Assembly: GCA_002718285.1 (NCBI GenBank)
Contig: PBAR01000001.1
Span: forward strand, 281,368-336,341
DNA: 54,974 nucleotides
Source: Fidelibacterota bacterium
GTDB lineage: Bacteria; Marinisomatota; Marinisomatia; Marinisomatales; UBA1611
Direction: 5' to 3'
Under the pieces are notes generated by a model. The model made no database searches. It was given only the letters and a program-made list of their open reading frames with translations, and was not told where the DNA came from. The first letter of the stretch is position 1; the number at the start of each line of letters is the position of its first letter. Made by a program: the position numbers and the translations under genes. Below are positions 6,223 through 16,580 of this stretch, one piece after another.

Positions 6223-6849
6223 ATGATCGTGCCTGATCGACAAAAACTGGTATTAGCAACTCATAATCTGGATAAACGGATAGAAATGAAATCATTATTA
6301 TCTGATTTAGACCTGGATATTATTGGCTTGGATAAGTTTCCTGACATTGATAATATTCCAGAAAATGGTGCGACGCTTCTTGAAAACGCTTTAATTAAGG
6401 CAAATACAGTCTACTTTAAAACAGGTTTACCAGCACTTTCTGATGATACAGGATTGGAGGTAGATGTTTTAAATGGGGAACCCGGTATCTATTCTGCGCG
6501 GTTTGCTGGTAAAAATGCAACCTACCAGGATAATTTGCAGAAATTGCTAACAGTAATGTCGGGTATACCACTGAAAAATCGAACAGCTCGTTTTCGTACT
6601 GTAGTTGCTCTTGTTGTTGATAATAACACGGAACTATGGACTGAGGGAACTGTAGAAGGGTTAATAACTATAAAGCAAAGGGGTACAGGGGGATTTGGCT
6701 ATGATCCAGTTTTTGAAGAGAAAGATACAAAAAAAACATTTTCGGAAATGACTATTCTGGAAAAGAATAATATTAGCCATAGGTCAATAGCACTTAAAAA
6801 AATGCATAAGAAATTAAATACTATTTTTAAAAAAAAGGAGTATAGATAG
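6223..6849 (+). CDS. rdgB: RdgB/HAM1-family XTP/dITP diphosphatase
   Basis: 208 residues, full family length. The enzyme hydrolyses non-canonical purine triphosphates (ITP, dITP, XTP) to monophosphates in the cytoplasm, keeping them out of nucleic acids. Visible signatures: substrate loop LATHNLDKRIEM (11-22), metal and catalytic segment ALSDDTGLEVD (71-81), GIYSARFAG (88-96), GGFGYDPVF (156-164) and SHRSIAL near the C-terminus. The start is supported by AAGGGA a few bases upstream. It is followed closely by sprA. Confidence 0.93.
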   Translation: MIVPDRQKLVLATHNLDKRIEMKSLLSDLDLDIIGLDKFPDIDNIPENGATLLENALIKANTVYFKTGLPALSDDTGLEVDVLNGEPGIYSARFAGKNATYQDNLQKLLTVMSGIPLKNRTARFRTVVALVVDNNTELWTEGTVEGLITIKQRGTGGFGYDPVFEEKDTKKTFSEMTILEKNNISHRSIALKKMHKKLNTIFKKKEYR

Positions 6850-6888
6850 GAATAAATCGCTAATAGTTTTGTAAACACTGAGAGTTGC

Positions 6889-9800
6889 TTGAACTATTAT
6901 AAACAATATCTTTATTTCCAAGGACGAATATATTTTACTTTTGTCTTATGGGTTTCGTTTGCCCTAGGGAGTGTATTTGCACAAGGTTCTGAATTATCTG
7001 TTGAAGAAAAAATTCCTATTTCCTATTTTTCTTACACCCCTGAATCTTATTTTGTTGTAAATCCATTTCCAAGAATAAATAGGAATTTAATTCAGCCTAT
7101 TGATTCCTTGAATAGTCCTATAGATTTATTGTCTTTCCCCTATCAGAAAAAAGAAATTTTTATAGAGGTAGAAAATGATTGGTCACTCATTACAGTAGTA
7201 GAATTTTCCGATGGTAAAGAATATAGAATGCCTTTCACCGCAGATGTAAAATGGTATTTAGATAAATTGCAAAAGAAAAGATGGCACACTGCATTTCTTA
7301 AAATTATGCAAAAGGATGAGAAAAAAGATAACCAAAGACGTCGGGGAAAAATGTTGGAAGTAGTGGGTGTGGATATTGGTAATCTTGGCCGAGCATCTTT
7401 AAGAGTAAGTGGAAATGTAAATATCAATGGTAAAATGGTATTTCAGGATCAAGAATTAGTTCGATCTACCTTAAATCAGACACAAAATACTCATCTGGAG
7501 TTTGATCAGAAACAAAACTTGAATATCCAAGGTAAGATTGGAGACCGGATAACGGTTGCTATGGACCAGGATTCAGAACGTGATTTTGACTGGGAAAATA
7601 ATATCCGAATATCTTATGAAGGCTATGAAGATGATATTGTTCAGAAAATTGAAGCTGGTAATATTAGTTTATCTCTTCCTTCTACGAAGTATGTTACCTT
7701 TTCGGGGAAAAACCAGGGTTTATTTGGAATTAAAGCAATTTCCAAACTAGGGCCAGTAGATATAACAACTATTGCTTCCATAGAAAAAACAAAAAAAGAA
7801 CAATCAGAATGGCAAGGTGGGGGTCAATCTAGTTCTCAGAAGATTCGTGATGTGGATTGGATTAAAAATAGGTATTTTTTTATACATCCTTGGTTTAGAA
7901 ATGGTATCAATACATTTCTAGAAGGTGCTCAACTTTTTATTCCTTCTTTTTATCCTTTAAAAAATGGATTGCATTCTATTGGGAATATGGTAGTGAAAAA
8001 TTTTGAATTATATAAGTCTATAAATACAAATGAGGCTGGTGCTATGACAGGTATGGCTTATATTGATCCTTTGAATCCAACAGATTCTACATATGTTGAT
8101 GAAAACGAAGAAGGTAGTTTTATTCGTTTAGAACAAGGTACAAATTATTATATCAGCCAGGATTTAGGTTTTATACGTGTTAGGGATCAGGTTTCACAAG
8201 ATATACTTGGATGTACATTTATTTTAGCAGATCGAATTACTGGAGATACAGTTATGGTTGTCGGGCAGGGGCCAGATTCAGCAGGAACAAATCTTTCTAT
8301 GATGATGTTAAAGCCGAGAAATAGCCATCCCAATCATTCAACTTGGAACCTAATGTTTAAGAATGTATATAGCTTAGGAACAAATAAAATTAATCCCGAG
8401 GGCTTTGAGATCCAGATCTACAATAGAAATGCAACGCCAGTCACAGAAAGAGATAAAACTACTAGTCTTCCATATATTACCTTATTTGGTTTAGACAGCT
8501 TAGATGAGAATGGTAATCGAAACTATGATGAATTAATAGATAAAGATGCAGGAAATATAGTCAATATGATTGATGGTGAATTAATGTTTCCAGCCTTACA
8601 TCCTTTTGCAAATGCTGATTCCATAGAAGGAGGTAATACATCTGAATTTTTGAATGAGCAGTTAGGAGCTGGAGTTATATATACTTCAACAGTGTCATCA
8701 GAAGTTAACCTTGCTCATCGTTGGCTAATCGAGGCAAAATATACCAATCAGAGCTCTACCATAAACTTGGGCTTTATGCTGGTTGAAGGTAGTGAGGAAG
8801 TAATAAGAGATGGGGTTACATTAAAACGAGGGATGGATTACCAAATTGATTATTTCACTGGAACGATTGTTTTGTTGGGAGATGCAGCGAATGATCCTAA
8901 TGCGAAGCTAAAAATAAATTTTGACAAACATGAATTAGTTTCCTTTGATAAGAAAACTATCTTTGGTACTCGGGCACAAATGGACTTAGGGAAGAAAAAT
9001 TCTTTTATTGGGGCAACTGCTCTTTATTTTAATCAATCAATCATAAATGAAAAAGTAGAAGTGGGTTATGAACCCACCCGAAATTTTATTTGGGATCTAA
9101 ATGGACGTTATCAGTGGGATATGGATAAACTGACCCGCATTTTAGATAAATTTCCACTTATTGAGGCAGATAAAATGTCATCAATATCCTTAGAAGGAGA
9201 GATTGCGCAAGTTTTGCCAAATCCAAATTCAATCAATAATCCTGAAACTGGAGATGCTAATGGAGTAGCATTTATTGATGATTTTGAAGGAGCAAAAAGA
9301 ACCACGTCACCATCTATCCAAAGAAGATTTTGGAAAGAATCATCAGCCCCACTCACTTTTGACCAAACTACACAGGGATTTGGCTATGAGTTTAATCAGG
9401 AATATCGAGGAAAACTCAATTGGTATAACCCCTATATTCCATACCGTACAAGAGATATATGGCCTAACCAGTCAACCTCACTTCGTGCTGGAAATGAGAC
9501 AACTGATATATTGATTATGCGTTACAAAGCGAGAGAGCATCAAAATACTATTGATAAGGATTCAATCTGGGTTGGAATTACGACATCGCTTTATTCTGGT
9601 GACTATGATCAGACTCAAAGCAAATTTTTTGAGATTTGGCTGAATGGCAATAAAGGTAATTTGTCAATTGATCTTGGAAAAATAAGTGAAGATAAAGATG
9701 GAAATAGCAAATTAAATACAGAGGATATTCCTGCAGCTGGGTTAACTCTTGGTAATGGATTCTTAGAGGAAAATGAGGATACAGGATTAGATGGATGCTT

Positions 9801-12800
9801 TGATGAAATAGAAAATGGTTGGGGAGGATGTTTAGAAATTGGAACTTATGCACAATTAATGTCAGAAAATAGTAGTTTAATAAATCAGGCGTCTGATATT
9901 AATCCAGAAGACCCTAATGGTGATAATTGGTTTTATGAACAAGGTAGCAACGATTATTCACAGGTAAATGGTACCGAGGGTAATGGCACAGGAAATAAAA
10001 TACAAGAAGGTGGGAAATACCCTGATACAGAAGATTTGGATAGGTCTACTTTTCTGGATAAAACCAATGATTATTTTTCTACCAGTTTTAATTTGATGGA
10101 TACTACTTATTTAGCCGGAGAAACAGTAAAAAATGGACAGCCCACGGGTTGGCGTCTCTTTCGTATTCCTTTATCTGATTTTAAAAAAGTACGGAATATT
10201 GAATGGAATGAAATCCGCTATGTGCGCCTGGTTATATCAAGTTTAGATCCTAATTTTTCCAATTTGGCGATAGCTAAAATGGAAATCGTTGGAAATGAGT
10301 GGCAGGAGATGGGTATTGTTTCCTCGGACTCTACTGAATATGAAGGGCTGGATCCTTCCTTCCAAGTTGCTGTGATTAATACAGAAGATAATGCTGATTA
10401 TATTCCTCCTAAAGGTGTAAAAGGGGAATACGATATTTTGAATGAGATACGATCTAAAGAACAATCATTGGTATTGCAATTTGATCAATTGCCTCCTGGC
10501 CATACTGGAATTGCACAAAAAACATTATACACATTGAATGATAATCAAAAACGTAGTTTTATGACATATGATTTCATGAAAATGTATATTCATGGGAAAA
10601 GTCCATGGATTACATCCCAAGATACTGATGTTGAGTTTTTTTTAAAGTTTGGTCTTGGAGACGATTTCTATGAAATTACTCAGCCGATATATAATGGTTG
10701 GGATGAGGATGATGGCAGAAATAGTATTAAAATAGATTTGGATTGGCTTACAACTTTAAAGCAGCAAGATACATCTAAAGTCAAAATAAATAATACGGAT
10801 ATAATCAAAGACTCTGCTAATGTTCGAAAATATATTTATACGAATAAAGAAGGATTAAAAACAGGTAAAAGAATAAGTATAAAAGGAAAACCTGCTCTAA
10901 ATAGATTACAATATTTCATGGTAGGATTGAAAAATACAGGAAATGAACCAATTACAGGTGAGTTATGGCTGGATGAACTACGATTGAGTGGAGTTAGGAA
11001 AGAAAAGGGTGTAGCAATGCGTGTTCAATCCAGTATAAAATTATCTGATTTGGGTAATGCTAATGTAGTATATAGTCGTCAAGACGCTGAATATCATCGT
11101 CTTCAAGAGCGCCTATCAAAGAGTACAAATACATCTGAAAATTTGAATGTGTCTGGTAGATTAAGCCTGCATCGGTTTTTACCTTCTTCTTGGGGTTTGT
11201 CTATCCCTGTCAATGCATCCCTGACACAAAACCAAAGCAGACCTAAATATTTTCCAGGAGAAGATATTTTAGTTGATTTGAACTCTCCTCCCGATTCTGT
11301 TTTAACTTTGAGCCAGTCTGTATCTTTCAGTACAGCTCTTTCCAAGACAGGAAAATCTGATAATAGATTGTTTAAATATACAGTTGATAATGTTCAAATG
11401 AATTTTAGCGCTTCACAATCCAGATCATCTGATATAACCTATAGCAATAAGCAATCAGAAAGTTATTCTGGAAAATTTGCTTACAATATGCCATTTGGAA
11501 GAAATAATTATATCAAACCATTTGGATGGATCAAGGACTGGCCTATATTGGGCACATCATTTAGTGATTTTCATATTTATTATACTCCTTCCGCGTTTAG
11601 AACAGGCCTTACGTTGAATGAAAAGTTAAGTTGGAATAAAACCCGGTCGGGAATCAGATCTCCCGATAATTATAATTTTAGTCTTGATAGATCTTTGAAT
11701 ATGGATTATAAAATTACAAATAATCTATCCACTAAATATTCTTGGTCAGGACAAAGTAAGCTCAATGATTATCGTGGTTATGCTTGGATTGCTTTGAGAG
11801 ATTTAGACCCTGGAACAGTTACCCAGACTACAGAAACATTAAACACATCTTTTGCTCCAGGATTTTTTAAATGGCTAAAGCCTTCTTTTAATTATGCCGC
11901 AAATTATCGTTGGACTAATGATCTTTCCAGAGAAGGTCAGAATGTAAGTACTCAATTACGTTTCAGTTCAAATTTTACACTATCTCCAATTCAATTGTTT
12001 GAGTTTATTTATAAACCACCTTCAAGATCTAATAAAAGTAATAGAACTTCAGGATCCCGGTCAAGATCAAGGAGAAGGGGTTCACAATCAGATGTAAAAA
12101 AGAAGGCTGAAAAAGAAAAAAAAGAAATTAAGTCATTAAGTTTTATTCATGGATTAGTGAAAAAAGTAAATCCAATTAGTTTAAGTTATACTGAAACTTT
12201 AAATAGAACAGCAAACCAGATTATTGGAGAAATACCAACGGGATATAAATTTGGCTGGATTCCAGAACATGGTTTAGATCACTCAACTGAGGCTGGTAGT
12301 AATTTGGGAAGATGGGATCATAAATTAGATGCTTCTATCCGAAGCGGTTTAAAATTGACTCGAAGTTTATCAATTAATTTAAACTATTCTCAAAATTTTT
12401 CCACTAATCGTGCCAGTACTGGATTGGAACAATTATCTATGCAACGTGATTATCTTTCTTATGGGCAATATTTAAATAGCGGGATGCCTATTCCTGGATG
12501 GAGTTTTCGATTAAGCGGTCTTGATAAGTTACCGTTGATAAAATGGGTTGCCAGATCAGTATCTTTAGAGCACAGTTATTCAGGAAAGGAATCTCGGTCC
12601 TGGCAATTTGAGAATATTAATCGAGAAGAAATGAATTTATTGAATTTTGATACATTCATTAAAGATTATAAGGAATTTGAGAGGACAGCAAGGATTAATC
12701 GAAGTTTTTCACCTCTAATCGGGATGAATATGACTTTGAAAAAAAATATTTCTATGACTTTTAGGCATAATCGTAATAAGTCACTAGATGAAACGACATC

Positions 12801-13155
12801 TGGCATGACAATCCGCGAAGATTTTAGTTATACATCGACTGGTACATATTCTCATAGAGGCGGTATCACTCTCCCACTTCCATATTATGGTGATATCAAA
12901 TTAAACAATACAATGAGTTTTACACTAAATTTTGATCTAAATGAAAGTAGAGAATTCCGATCTGGTGATAAAGTAAATTTTGAAGAAGGTACTTTTACAG
13001 AAAATTGGAAAGCTGGTCTACGGGTCTCTTATCAATTTTCTACAAAAATTAGCGGTGGTCTTCGATATGAATACAGAGAAAGTGATAGTAGAACAGCAGG
13101 TAGAAAAATTGACCGTGATTTTGGTTTTGATGTTAATCTAGCAATTTCAGGTTAA
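6889..13155 (+). CDS. sprA: SprA-like cell-surface protein / type IX secretion outer-membrane translocon
   Basis: 2088 residues; SprA of Flavobacterium is about 2400. SprA is the very large outer-membrane barrel through which T9SS cargo leaves the cell, and it works with PorV. The TTG start gives a signal peptide (hydrophobic 14-31, cleaved before QGSELS). SprA N-terminal motifs are clear: SGNVNINGKMVFQDQELVRS, the acidic Q-D-S-E-R-D-FDWENN region, then KRGMDYQIDYFTGTIVLL and VAFIDDFEGAKRTTSPSIQR. Alternating amphipathic strands run through the C-terminal half, and a basic Ser/Arg/Lys-rich loop sits near residues 1720-1750. It ends in barrel strands closing at NLAISG. The M28 glutaminyl-cyclase-like gene starts 5 nt downstream. 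PorV/PorQ-like genes and sorting-domain cargo lie in the same plus-strand block. Confidence 0.9.
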   Translation: MNYYKQYLYFQGRIYFTFVLWVSFALGSVFAQGSELSVEEKIPISYFSYTPESYFVVNPFPRINRNLIQPIDSLNSPIDLLSFPYQKKEIFIEVENDWSLITVVEFSDGKEYRMPFTADVKWYLDKLQKKRWHTAFLKIMQKDEKKDNQRRRGKMLEVVGVDIGNLGRASLRVSGNVNINGKMVFQDQELVRSTLNQTQNTHLEFDQKQNLNIQGKIGDRITVAMDQDSERDFDWENNIRISYEGYEDDIVQKIEAGNISLSLPSTKYVTFSGKNQGLFGIKAISKLGPVDITTIASIEKTKKEQSEWQGGGQSSSQKIRDVDWIKNRYFFIHPWFRNGINTFLEGAQLFIPSFYPLKNGLHSIGNMVVKNFELYKSINTNEAGAMTGMAYIDPLNPTDSTYVDENEEGSFIRLEQGTNYYISQDLGFIRVRDQVSQDILGCTFILADRITGDTVMVVGQGPDSAGTNLSMMMLKPRNSHPNHSTWNLMFKNVYSLGTNKINPEGFEIQIYNRNATPVTERDKTTSLPYITLFGLDSLDENGNRNYDELIDKDAGNIVNMIDGELMFPALHPFANADSIEGGNTSEFLNEQLGAGVIYTSTVSSEVNLAHRWLIEAKYTNQSSTINLGFMLVEGSEEVIRDGVTLKRGMDYQIDYFTGTIVLLGDAANDPNAKLKINFDKHELVSFDKKTIFGTRAQMDLGKKNSFIGATALYFNQSIINEKVEVGYEPTRNFIWDLNGRYQWDMDKLTRILDKFPLIEADKMSSISLEGEIAQVLPNPNSINNPETGDANGVAFIDDFEGAKRTTSPSIQRRFWKESSAPLTFDQTTQGFGYEFNQEYRGKLNWYNPYIPYRTRDIWPNQSTSLRAGNETTDILIMRYKAREHQNTIDKDSIWVGITTSLYSGDYDQTQSKFFEIWLNGNKGNLSIDLGKISEDKDGNSKLNTEDIPAAGLTLGNGFLEENEDTGLDGCFDEIENGWGGCLEIGTYAQLMSENSSLINQASDINPEDPNGDNWFYEQGSNDYSQVNGTEGNGTGNKIQEGGKYPDTEDLDRSTFLDKTNDYFSTSFNLMDTTYLAGETVKNGQPTGWRLFRIPLSDFKKVRNIEWNEIRYVRLVISSLDPNFSNLAIAKMEIVGNEWQEMGIVSSDSTEYEGLDPSFQVAVINTEDNADYIPPKGVKGEYDILNEIRSKEQSLVLQFDQLPPGHTGIAQKTLYTLNDNQKRSFMTYDFMKMYIHGKSPWITSQDTDVEFFLKFGLGDDFYEITQPIYNGWDEDDGRNSIKIDLDWLTTLKQQDTSKVKINNTDIIKDSANVRKYIYTNKEGLKTGKRISIKGKPALNRLQYFMVGLKNTGNEPITGELWLDELRLSGVRKEKGVAMRVQSSIKLSDLGNANVVYSRQDAEYHRLQERLSKSTNTSENLNVSGRLSLHRFLPSSWGLSIPVNASLTQNQSRPKYFPGEDILVDLNSPPDSVLTLSQSVSFSTALSKTGKSDNRLFKYTVDNVQMNFSASQSRSSDITYSNKQSESYSGKFAYNMPFGRNNYIKPFGWIKDWPILGTSFSDFHIYYTPSAFRTGLTLNEKLSWNKTRSGIRSPDNYNFSLDRSLNMDYKITNNLSTKYSWSGQSKLNDYRGYAWIALRDLDPGTVTQTTETLNTSFAPGFFKWLKPSFNYAANYRWTNDLSREGQNVSTQLRFSSNFTLSPIQLFEFIYKPPSRSNKSNRTSGSRSRSRRRGSQSDVKKKAEKEKKEIKSLSFIHGLVKKVNPISLSYTETLNRTANQIIGEIPTGYKFGWIPEHGLDHSTEAGSNLGRWDHKLDASIRSGLKLTRSLSINLNYSQNFSTNRASTGLEQLSMQRDYLSYGQYLNSGMPIPGWSFRLSGLDKLPLIKWVARSVSLEHSYSGKESRSWQFENINREEMNLLNFDTFIKDYKEFERTARINRSFSPLIGMNMTLKKNISMTFRHNRNKSLDETTSGMTIREDFSYTSTGTYSHRGGITLPLPYYGDIKLNNTMSFTLNFDLNESREFRSGDKVNFEEGTFTENWKAGLRVSYQFSTKISGGLRYEYRESDSRTAGRKIDRDFGFDVNLAISG

Positions 13156-13160
13156 TATTT

Positions 13161-14081
13161 ATGCGATTTTTAATTATAACGCTTTTTTCTGGGATTGTAG
13201 GTTGTCAGTCCGATTTTCCTAAATTTGATAAGATCAATGCATTTAATTATATGCAGAAACAATGTGATATGGGACCGCGGAATCCAGGATCTGATGGTTA
13301 TTACAAATGTCGGGAATTTATTAAAAATAAATTAAAGATTTTTGCAGATGATATTATTGTACAAAATTTCAGTTATACAGAACAAATTGAAGGGAAAAAA
13401 TATAACGGTCAGAATATAATAGGCCGTTTTAATACAGATGAAAATTTTCAAACAATAATATCTGCCCATTGGGATACCAGACCTTGGGCAGACAGAGATC
13501 TGGATGAAAAAAACCATGGTTTGCCGATTATGGGCGCGAATGATGGTGCATCTGGTGTAGCAGTGTTACTGGAATTGGCTAGAGTTCTGTCAGAGAATGA
13601 GCCGCCTATTGGTGTAAATCTTGTATTTTTTGATGCTGAGGATCTTGGTTCCCCAGGTCTAAATGAGACCTATGCTCTAGGTTCCACATATTTTGCAAAA
13701 AACTTACCTATTCCAAAACCTCAGGAGGCTATTAATCTGGATATGGTTGGAGATAAACAGCTAACACTTCCGATTGAAAGATATTCATATAATTTTCATC
13801 CTGTGCTAATAAGAAAATTATGGGATAGAGCAAAAGAATTGGAATTGAATGCTTTTATCAGAGAAATAGATTATGCAATATATGATGATCATGTACCGCT
13901 ATATAATATTGCAGGGATACCTTCGATTGATATCATCGATTTTAAATACCCAAATTCATATGTTAATTATCATCATACCATGAATGATATAATAGAAAAT
14001 TGTAGTGCAAATAGTCTTGATCAGGTTGGACGCTTGATGTTGGATTATATTTATAACAGAGATAATGAAGGCGGGGATTAG
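13161..14081 (+). CDS. M28-family lipoprotein, glutaminyl-peptide cyclotransferase-like
   Basis: 306 residues. Signal peptide with lipobox GIVGC (Cys15). The zinc-aminopeptidase fold is clear: His103 in SAHWDTRP, Asp128 in GANDGASGVAVLLELAR, Glu160/Asp161 in FFDAEDLGS, Asp in INLDMVGD, and a C-terminal YHHT. DTRPWADRD, GSTYFAKNL and the single-zinc ligand pattern fit animal-type glutaminyl cyclases and their bacterial relatives better than true aminopeptidases. Such enzymes turn N-terminal Gln into pyroglutamate on exported proteins. Position directly after sprA and the prevalence of Gln at +1 of signal peptides in this window fit that role. An aminopeptidase cannot be excluded. Confidence 0.8.
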   Translation: MRFLIITLFSGIVGCQSDFPKFDKINAFNYMQKQCDMGPRNPGSDGYYKCREFIKNKLKIFADDIIVQNFSYTEQIEGKKYNGQNIIGRFNTDENFQTIISAHWDTRPWADRDLDEKNHGLPIMGANDGASGVAVLLELARVLSENEPPIGVNLVFFDAEDLGSPGLNETYALGSTYFAKNLPIPKPQEAINLDMVGDKQLTLPIERYSYNFHPVLIRKLWDRAKELELNAFIREIDYAIYDDHVPLYNIAGIPSIDIIDFKYPNSYVNYHHTMNDIIENCSANSLDQVGRLMLDYIYNRDNEGGD

Positions 14082-14083
14082 CT

Positions 14084-14914
14084 TTGAATTGCAATTTTAA
14101 GCACTTATTCCAGGGCTGGTTTTATACCATATTTTTTATTGCTCTTTTTTTATTTTCATGTTCAAGTGATATAACAGAACCAGAATTAGAAAATCCTATT
14201 TTGAAAACACATTTTACTTTTCATCAAGATGTAGATAAACTGTATTTTGGGTTAGAAACAAAAGAAACTTTTAATGATAAACAATTAACATCTGTATATG
14301 TCGTGTGGTATGGTATTAATCAACAAAATTTACCTGATACTTTGATACTTTCTGATAATGGTGAAAATGGTGATATAATTAAAGATGATAATATATATGC
14401 TTTGAAGATTGATAATAATTTCGCAACGATTCAAAATACAATTGGTGATGATTCCGGTAGTGTATATATCGATTATAACGTTTCCTATGGTGACTCTATA
14501 ATTTCTCAGATTGATTCATTCCAAATCGGGAATTTAATACCCAAAATATTATCGATTGTTTTCCCGGATTCGATGTTGCATCCCACAGAAGAGAACTATT
14601 ATGCTATAGATAGTATTTTTATTTCTGTATTTGATCCCAATGGTTTGAATGATATTCGAAGCTGTTACCTGATGTTTCAAAAGCCGGACGGTTCCTATTC
14701 TAATAATGGAGAACCAATATATCTTTTTGATGATGGGAATAAGAGTGATGATAATATCTCGATTTGGGATCTCACTGCAAACGACGGTATTTTTTCTCGC
14801 TTAATTACAATAGGAAATGAAAATCCTTTAGGAAAATATTATGCGACATTTTATTTAAATGACTGGGCGGGATTATTCACATTCAGATCCGATTCTCTGG
14901 TGGTATATGAATAA
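14084..14914 (+). CDS. Lipoprotein of unknown function with beta-sandwich domains
   Basis: 276 residues from a TTG start, 2 nt after the previous gene. The N-terminus has a hydrophobic stretch ending LFLFSC (lipobox), followed by SSDITEPELE. Residues about 60-140 and 165-270 look like two Ig-like or cadherin-like beta domains (LPDTLILSDNGENGDIIKDD, GEPIYLFDDGNKSDDNISIW) with Asp/Asn-rich loops that could bind calcium. Proteins with this DDG-x-x-GD-x-x-x-DG-I-F pattern are common in the surface proteome of this bacterial group; no function is known. Its end overlaps the start of the next gene. Confidence 0.7.
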   Translation: MNCNFKHLFQGWFYTIFFIALFLFSCSSDITEPELENPILKTHFTFHQDVDKLYFGLETKETFNDKQLTSVYVVWYGINQQNLPDTLILSDNGENGDIIKDDNIYALKIDNNFATIQNTIGDDSGSVYIDYNVSYGDSIISQIDSFQIGNLIPKILSIVFPDSMLHPTEENYYAIDSIFISVFDPNGLNDIRSCYLMFQKPDGSYSNNGEPIYLFDDGNKSDDNISIWDLTANDGIFSRLITIGNENPLGKYYATFYLNDWAGLFTFRSDSLVVYE

Positions 14915-16580
14915 GATAGCTTTGAAAAAATATAAAGTATGTTTTATTAAGATTATTTGGACTTATTCAATTGTAATAGGACAAAGTACACCAAATAGAT
15001 TCGCACTTGATACAGAATTATCAGATTCTCTTTTTGATACTGGATTGAGTACAAATATTGTTGCTGAAATTCGTACTATGGGTGATTCTCTTACTTGGTT
15101 TGGGACTGGAAGAGGCTTAGCTCTCCATGATGGTAAAAAAGTATATATGCATAAAACAACAACAGATTCAATTAATGATCTGGACAGTACTAAATTATTG
15201 CCCCGTGGTGGTATACCTTCGGTTGCTGTTTTAGGGGATTCCATGCTGGTTACTTTTTCAGGAGATGATGGTAGTATACAATTGGGTCTTGGTTTAGTGC
15301 TTACTTTTTCTGCCAGTGATACCAATGGTATTAATTGGTTGTATTTTAAGCAGCCTATAGATTCCGAAACTGATTCTCTGGAACTGGTTGGCGGAGTTGG
15401 GTATTTTAGAAAATTACCTGTTACTGTTCCTCAGGCTAATGTAACCTACGATGTTAGCTTGAATAGCAAATATTTCTGGATAGCCAGTTGGGCTGGAGGG
15501 CTTAGAAATTACCATTTCCCTCGAAAAGAATGGCGACATATACCTCTTCCATTAGATAACCAGACTGAGTTGGATCTTTGCGATGAGAGCAATTTTGTAT
15601 CAAATGAAGGTCCTAATCTTTTACAAAATTATTATTTAAATCCAAGAGATCCTGGTGATGGAGGAAATCATAATCACAAAGCATTCTCTGTATTGGCTTA
15701 TGGAGATACAGTTTGGGTAGGGACAGCGAATGGTATAAATAGGGGATTAATTGTTCGTGATACGCTATGGGGGCAGGATGCGATTGAATGCATTCGGTGG
15801 AAGCATTATTCGTATCCAGAAGATGGCTTAACGGGTAATTTTGTAGTTGGACTTGCAAAACAATACTGGAGGGGTCAAATAATAATCTGGGCTGCTACAG
15901 TTAATGCTGATTCACCAGGTGAGGTACGCGGTTTAAGTTATACTCGTGATGGTGGAGCGACATGGGAAACAGCATTGGTAGGCGAAAGAGTATATAATAT
16001 TTATGCAAGCGATTCTCTTGTCTTAGCATCTACGGCTTCAGGATTATGGAAGAGTTTAGATGGTATAAACTGGGCATTATTTGATTCAGCAGTAGATCAG
16101 ACTTTTTTGACTCAAAAGCAAATCTTAAGCGATGTGGTATACACTGCAGTGTTAGATCAAAGAGATACGATACCCAGGGTTTGGTTAGGAACACCTGATG
16201 GTGTGGCAATTGCTAATGATATACATGGATCAGATTGGTCAATTATTCAGGCAGAATATGACATCGATGAGGTATATGCTTATCCTAATCCATTTTCCCC
16301 TATGACTCACAATCAATTGGGAGGTAACGGTTATGTTCGTTTCCATACAGGACCAATCGCAAGCACTGAATTAAAGCTTGATATTTTTAGTTTTTCAATG
16401 GAAAAAGTACACAATAAAAATTATAACCTAAATTCATATAGAGGTGCAATAAAATGGAATGGACGTGGTCAAGATGGGAATCATGTGGCTAACGGTGTTT
16501 ATTTTGCCAGACTTAACTATGCTTCAACTCTTGGTCAGCCAAAAACCTCAAAATGGGCAAAAGTAATTGTGGTAAAATAA
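14907..16580 (+). CDS. Secreted propeller protein with a type IX-type C-terminal sorting domain
   Basis: 557 residues from the ATG at 14907, which overlaps the previous stop; a longer frame exists upstream but would bury the signal peptide (IIWTYSIVIG, cleaved before QSTP). The body has repeats of the sensor/propeller type (TWFGTGRGLALHDG, VWVGTANGINRGL, VLASTASGLWKSLDG, VWLGTPDGVAIAND), probably a seven-bladed propeller. The last 90 residues are a FlgD-like/T9SS type A sorting domain: VYAYPNPFSPMT, IKWNGRGQDG, VANGVYFARL, ending VIVVK. Predicted to be secreted through SprA and fixed at the surface. Ligand unknown. Confidence 0.75.
   Translation: MNKIALKKYKVCFIKIIWTYSIVIGQSTPNRFALDTELSDSLFDTGLSTNIVAEIRTMGDSLTWFGTGRGLALHDGKKVYMHKTTTDSINDLDSTKLLPRGGIPSVAVLGDSMLVTFSGDDGSIQLGLGLVLTFSASDTNGINWLYFKQPIDSETDSLELVGGVGYFRKLPVTVPQANVTYDVSLNSKYFWIASWAGGLRNYHFPRKEWRHIPLPLDNQTELDLCDESNFVSNEGPNLLQNYYLNPRDPGDGGNHNHKAFSVLAYGDTVWVGTANGINRGLIVRDTLWGQDAIECIRWKHYSYPEDGLTGNFVVGLAKQYWRGQIIIWAATVNADSPGEVRGLSYTRDGGATWETALVGERVYNIYASDSLVLASTASGLWKSLDGINWALFDSAVDQTFLTQKQILSDVVYTAVLDQRDTIPRVWLGTPDGVAIANDIHGSDWSIIQAEYDIDEVYAYPNPFSPMTHNQLGGNGYVRFHTGPIASTELKLDIFSFSMEKVHNKNYNLNSYRGAIKWNGRGQDGNHVANGVYFARLNYASTLGQPKTSKWAKVIVVK

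Noticed and set aside
7143..7427. Minus-strand open frames inside sprA and the other large plus-strand genes
   Set aside because: They overlap well-supported genes, have no recognisable domains or start signals, and follow from the codon use of the real gene.
14859..14906. Upstream ATG as the start of the propeller protein at 14907
   Set aside because: It lies deep in the previous gene and adds a polar segment before the signal peptide; the ATG overlapping the previous stop fits the local pattern.
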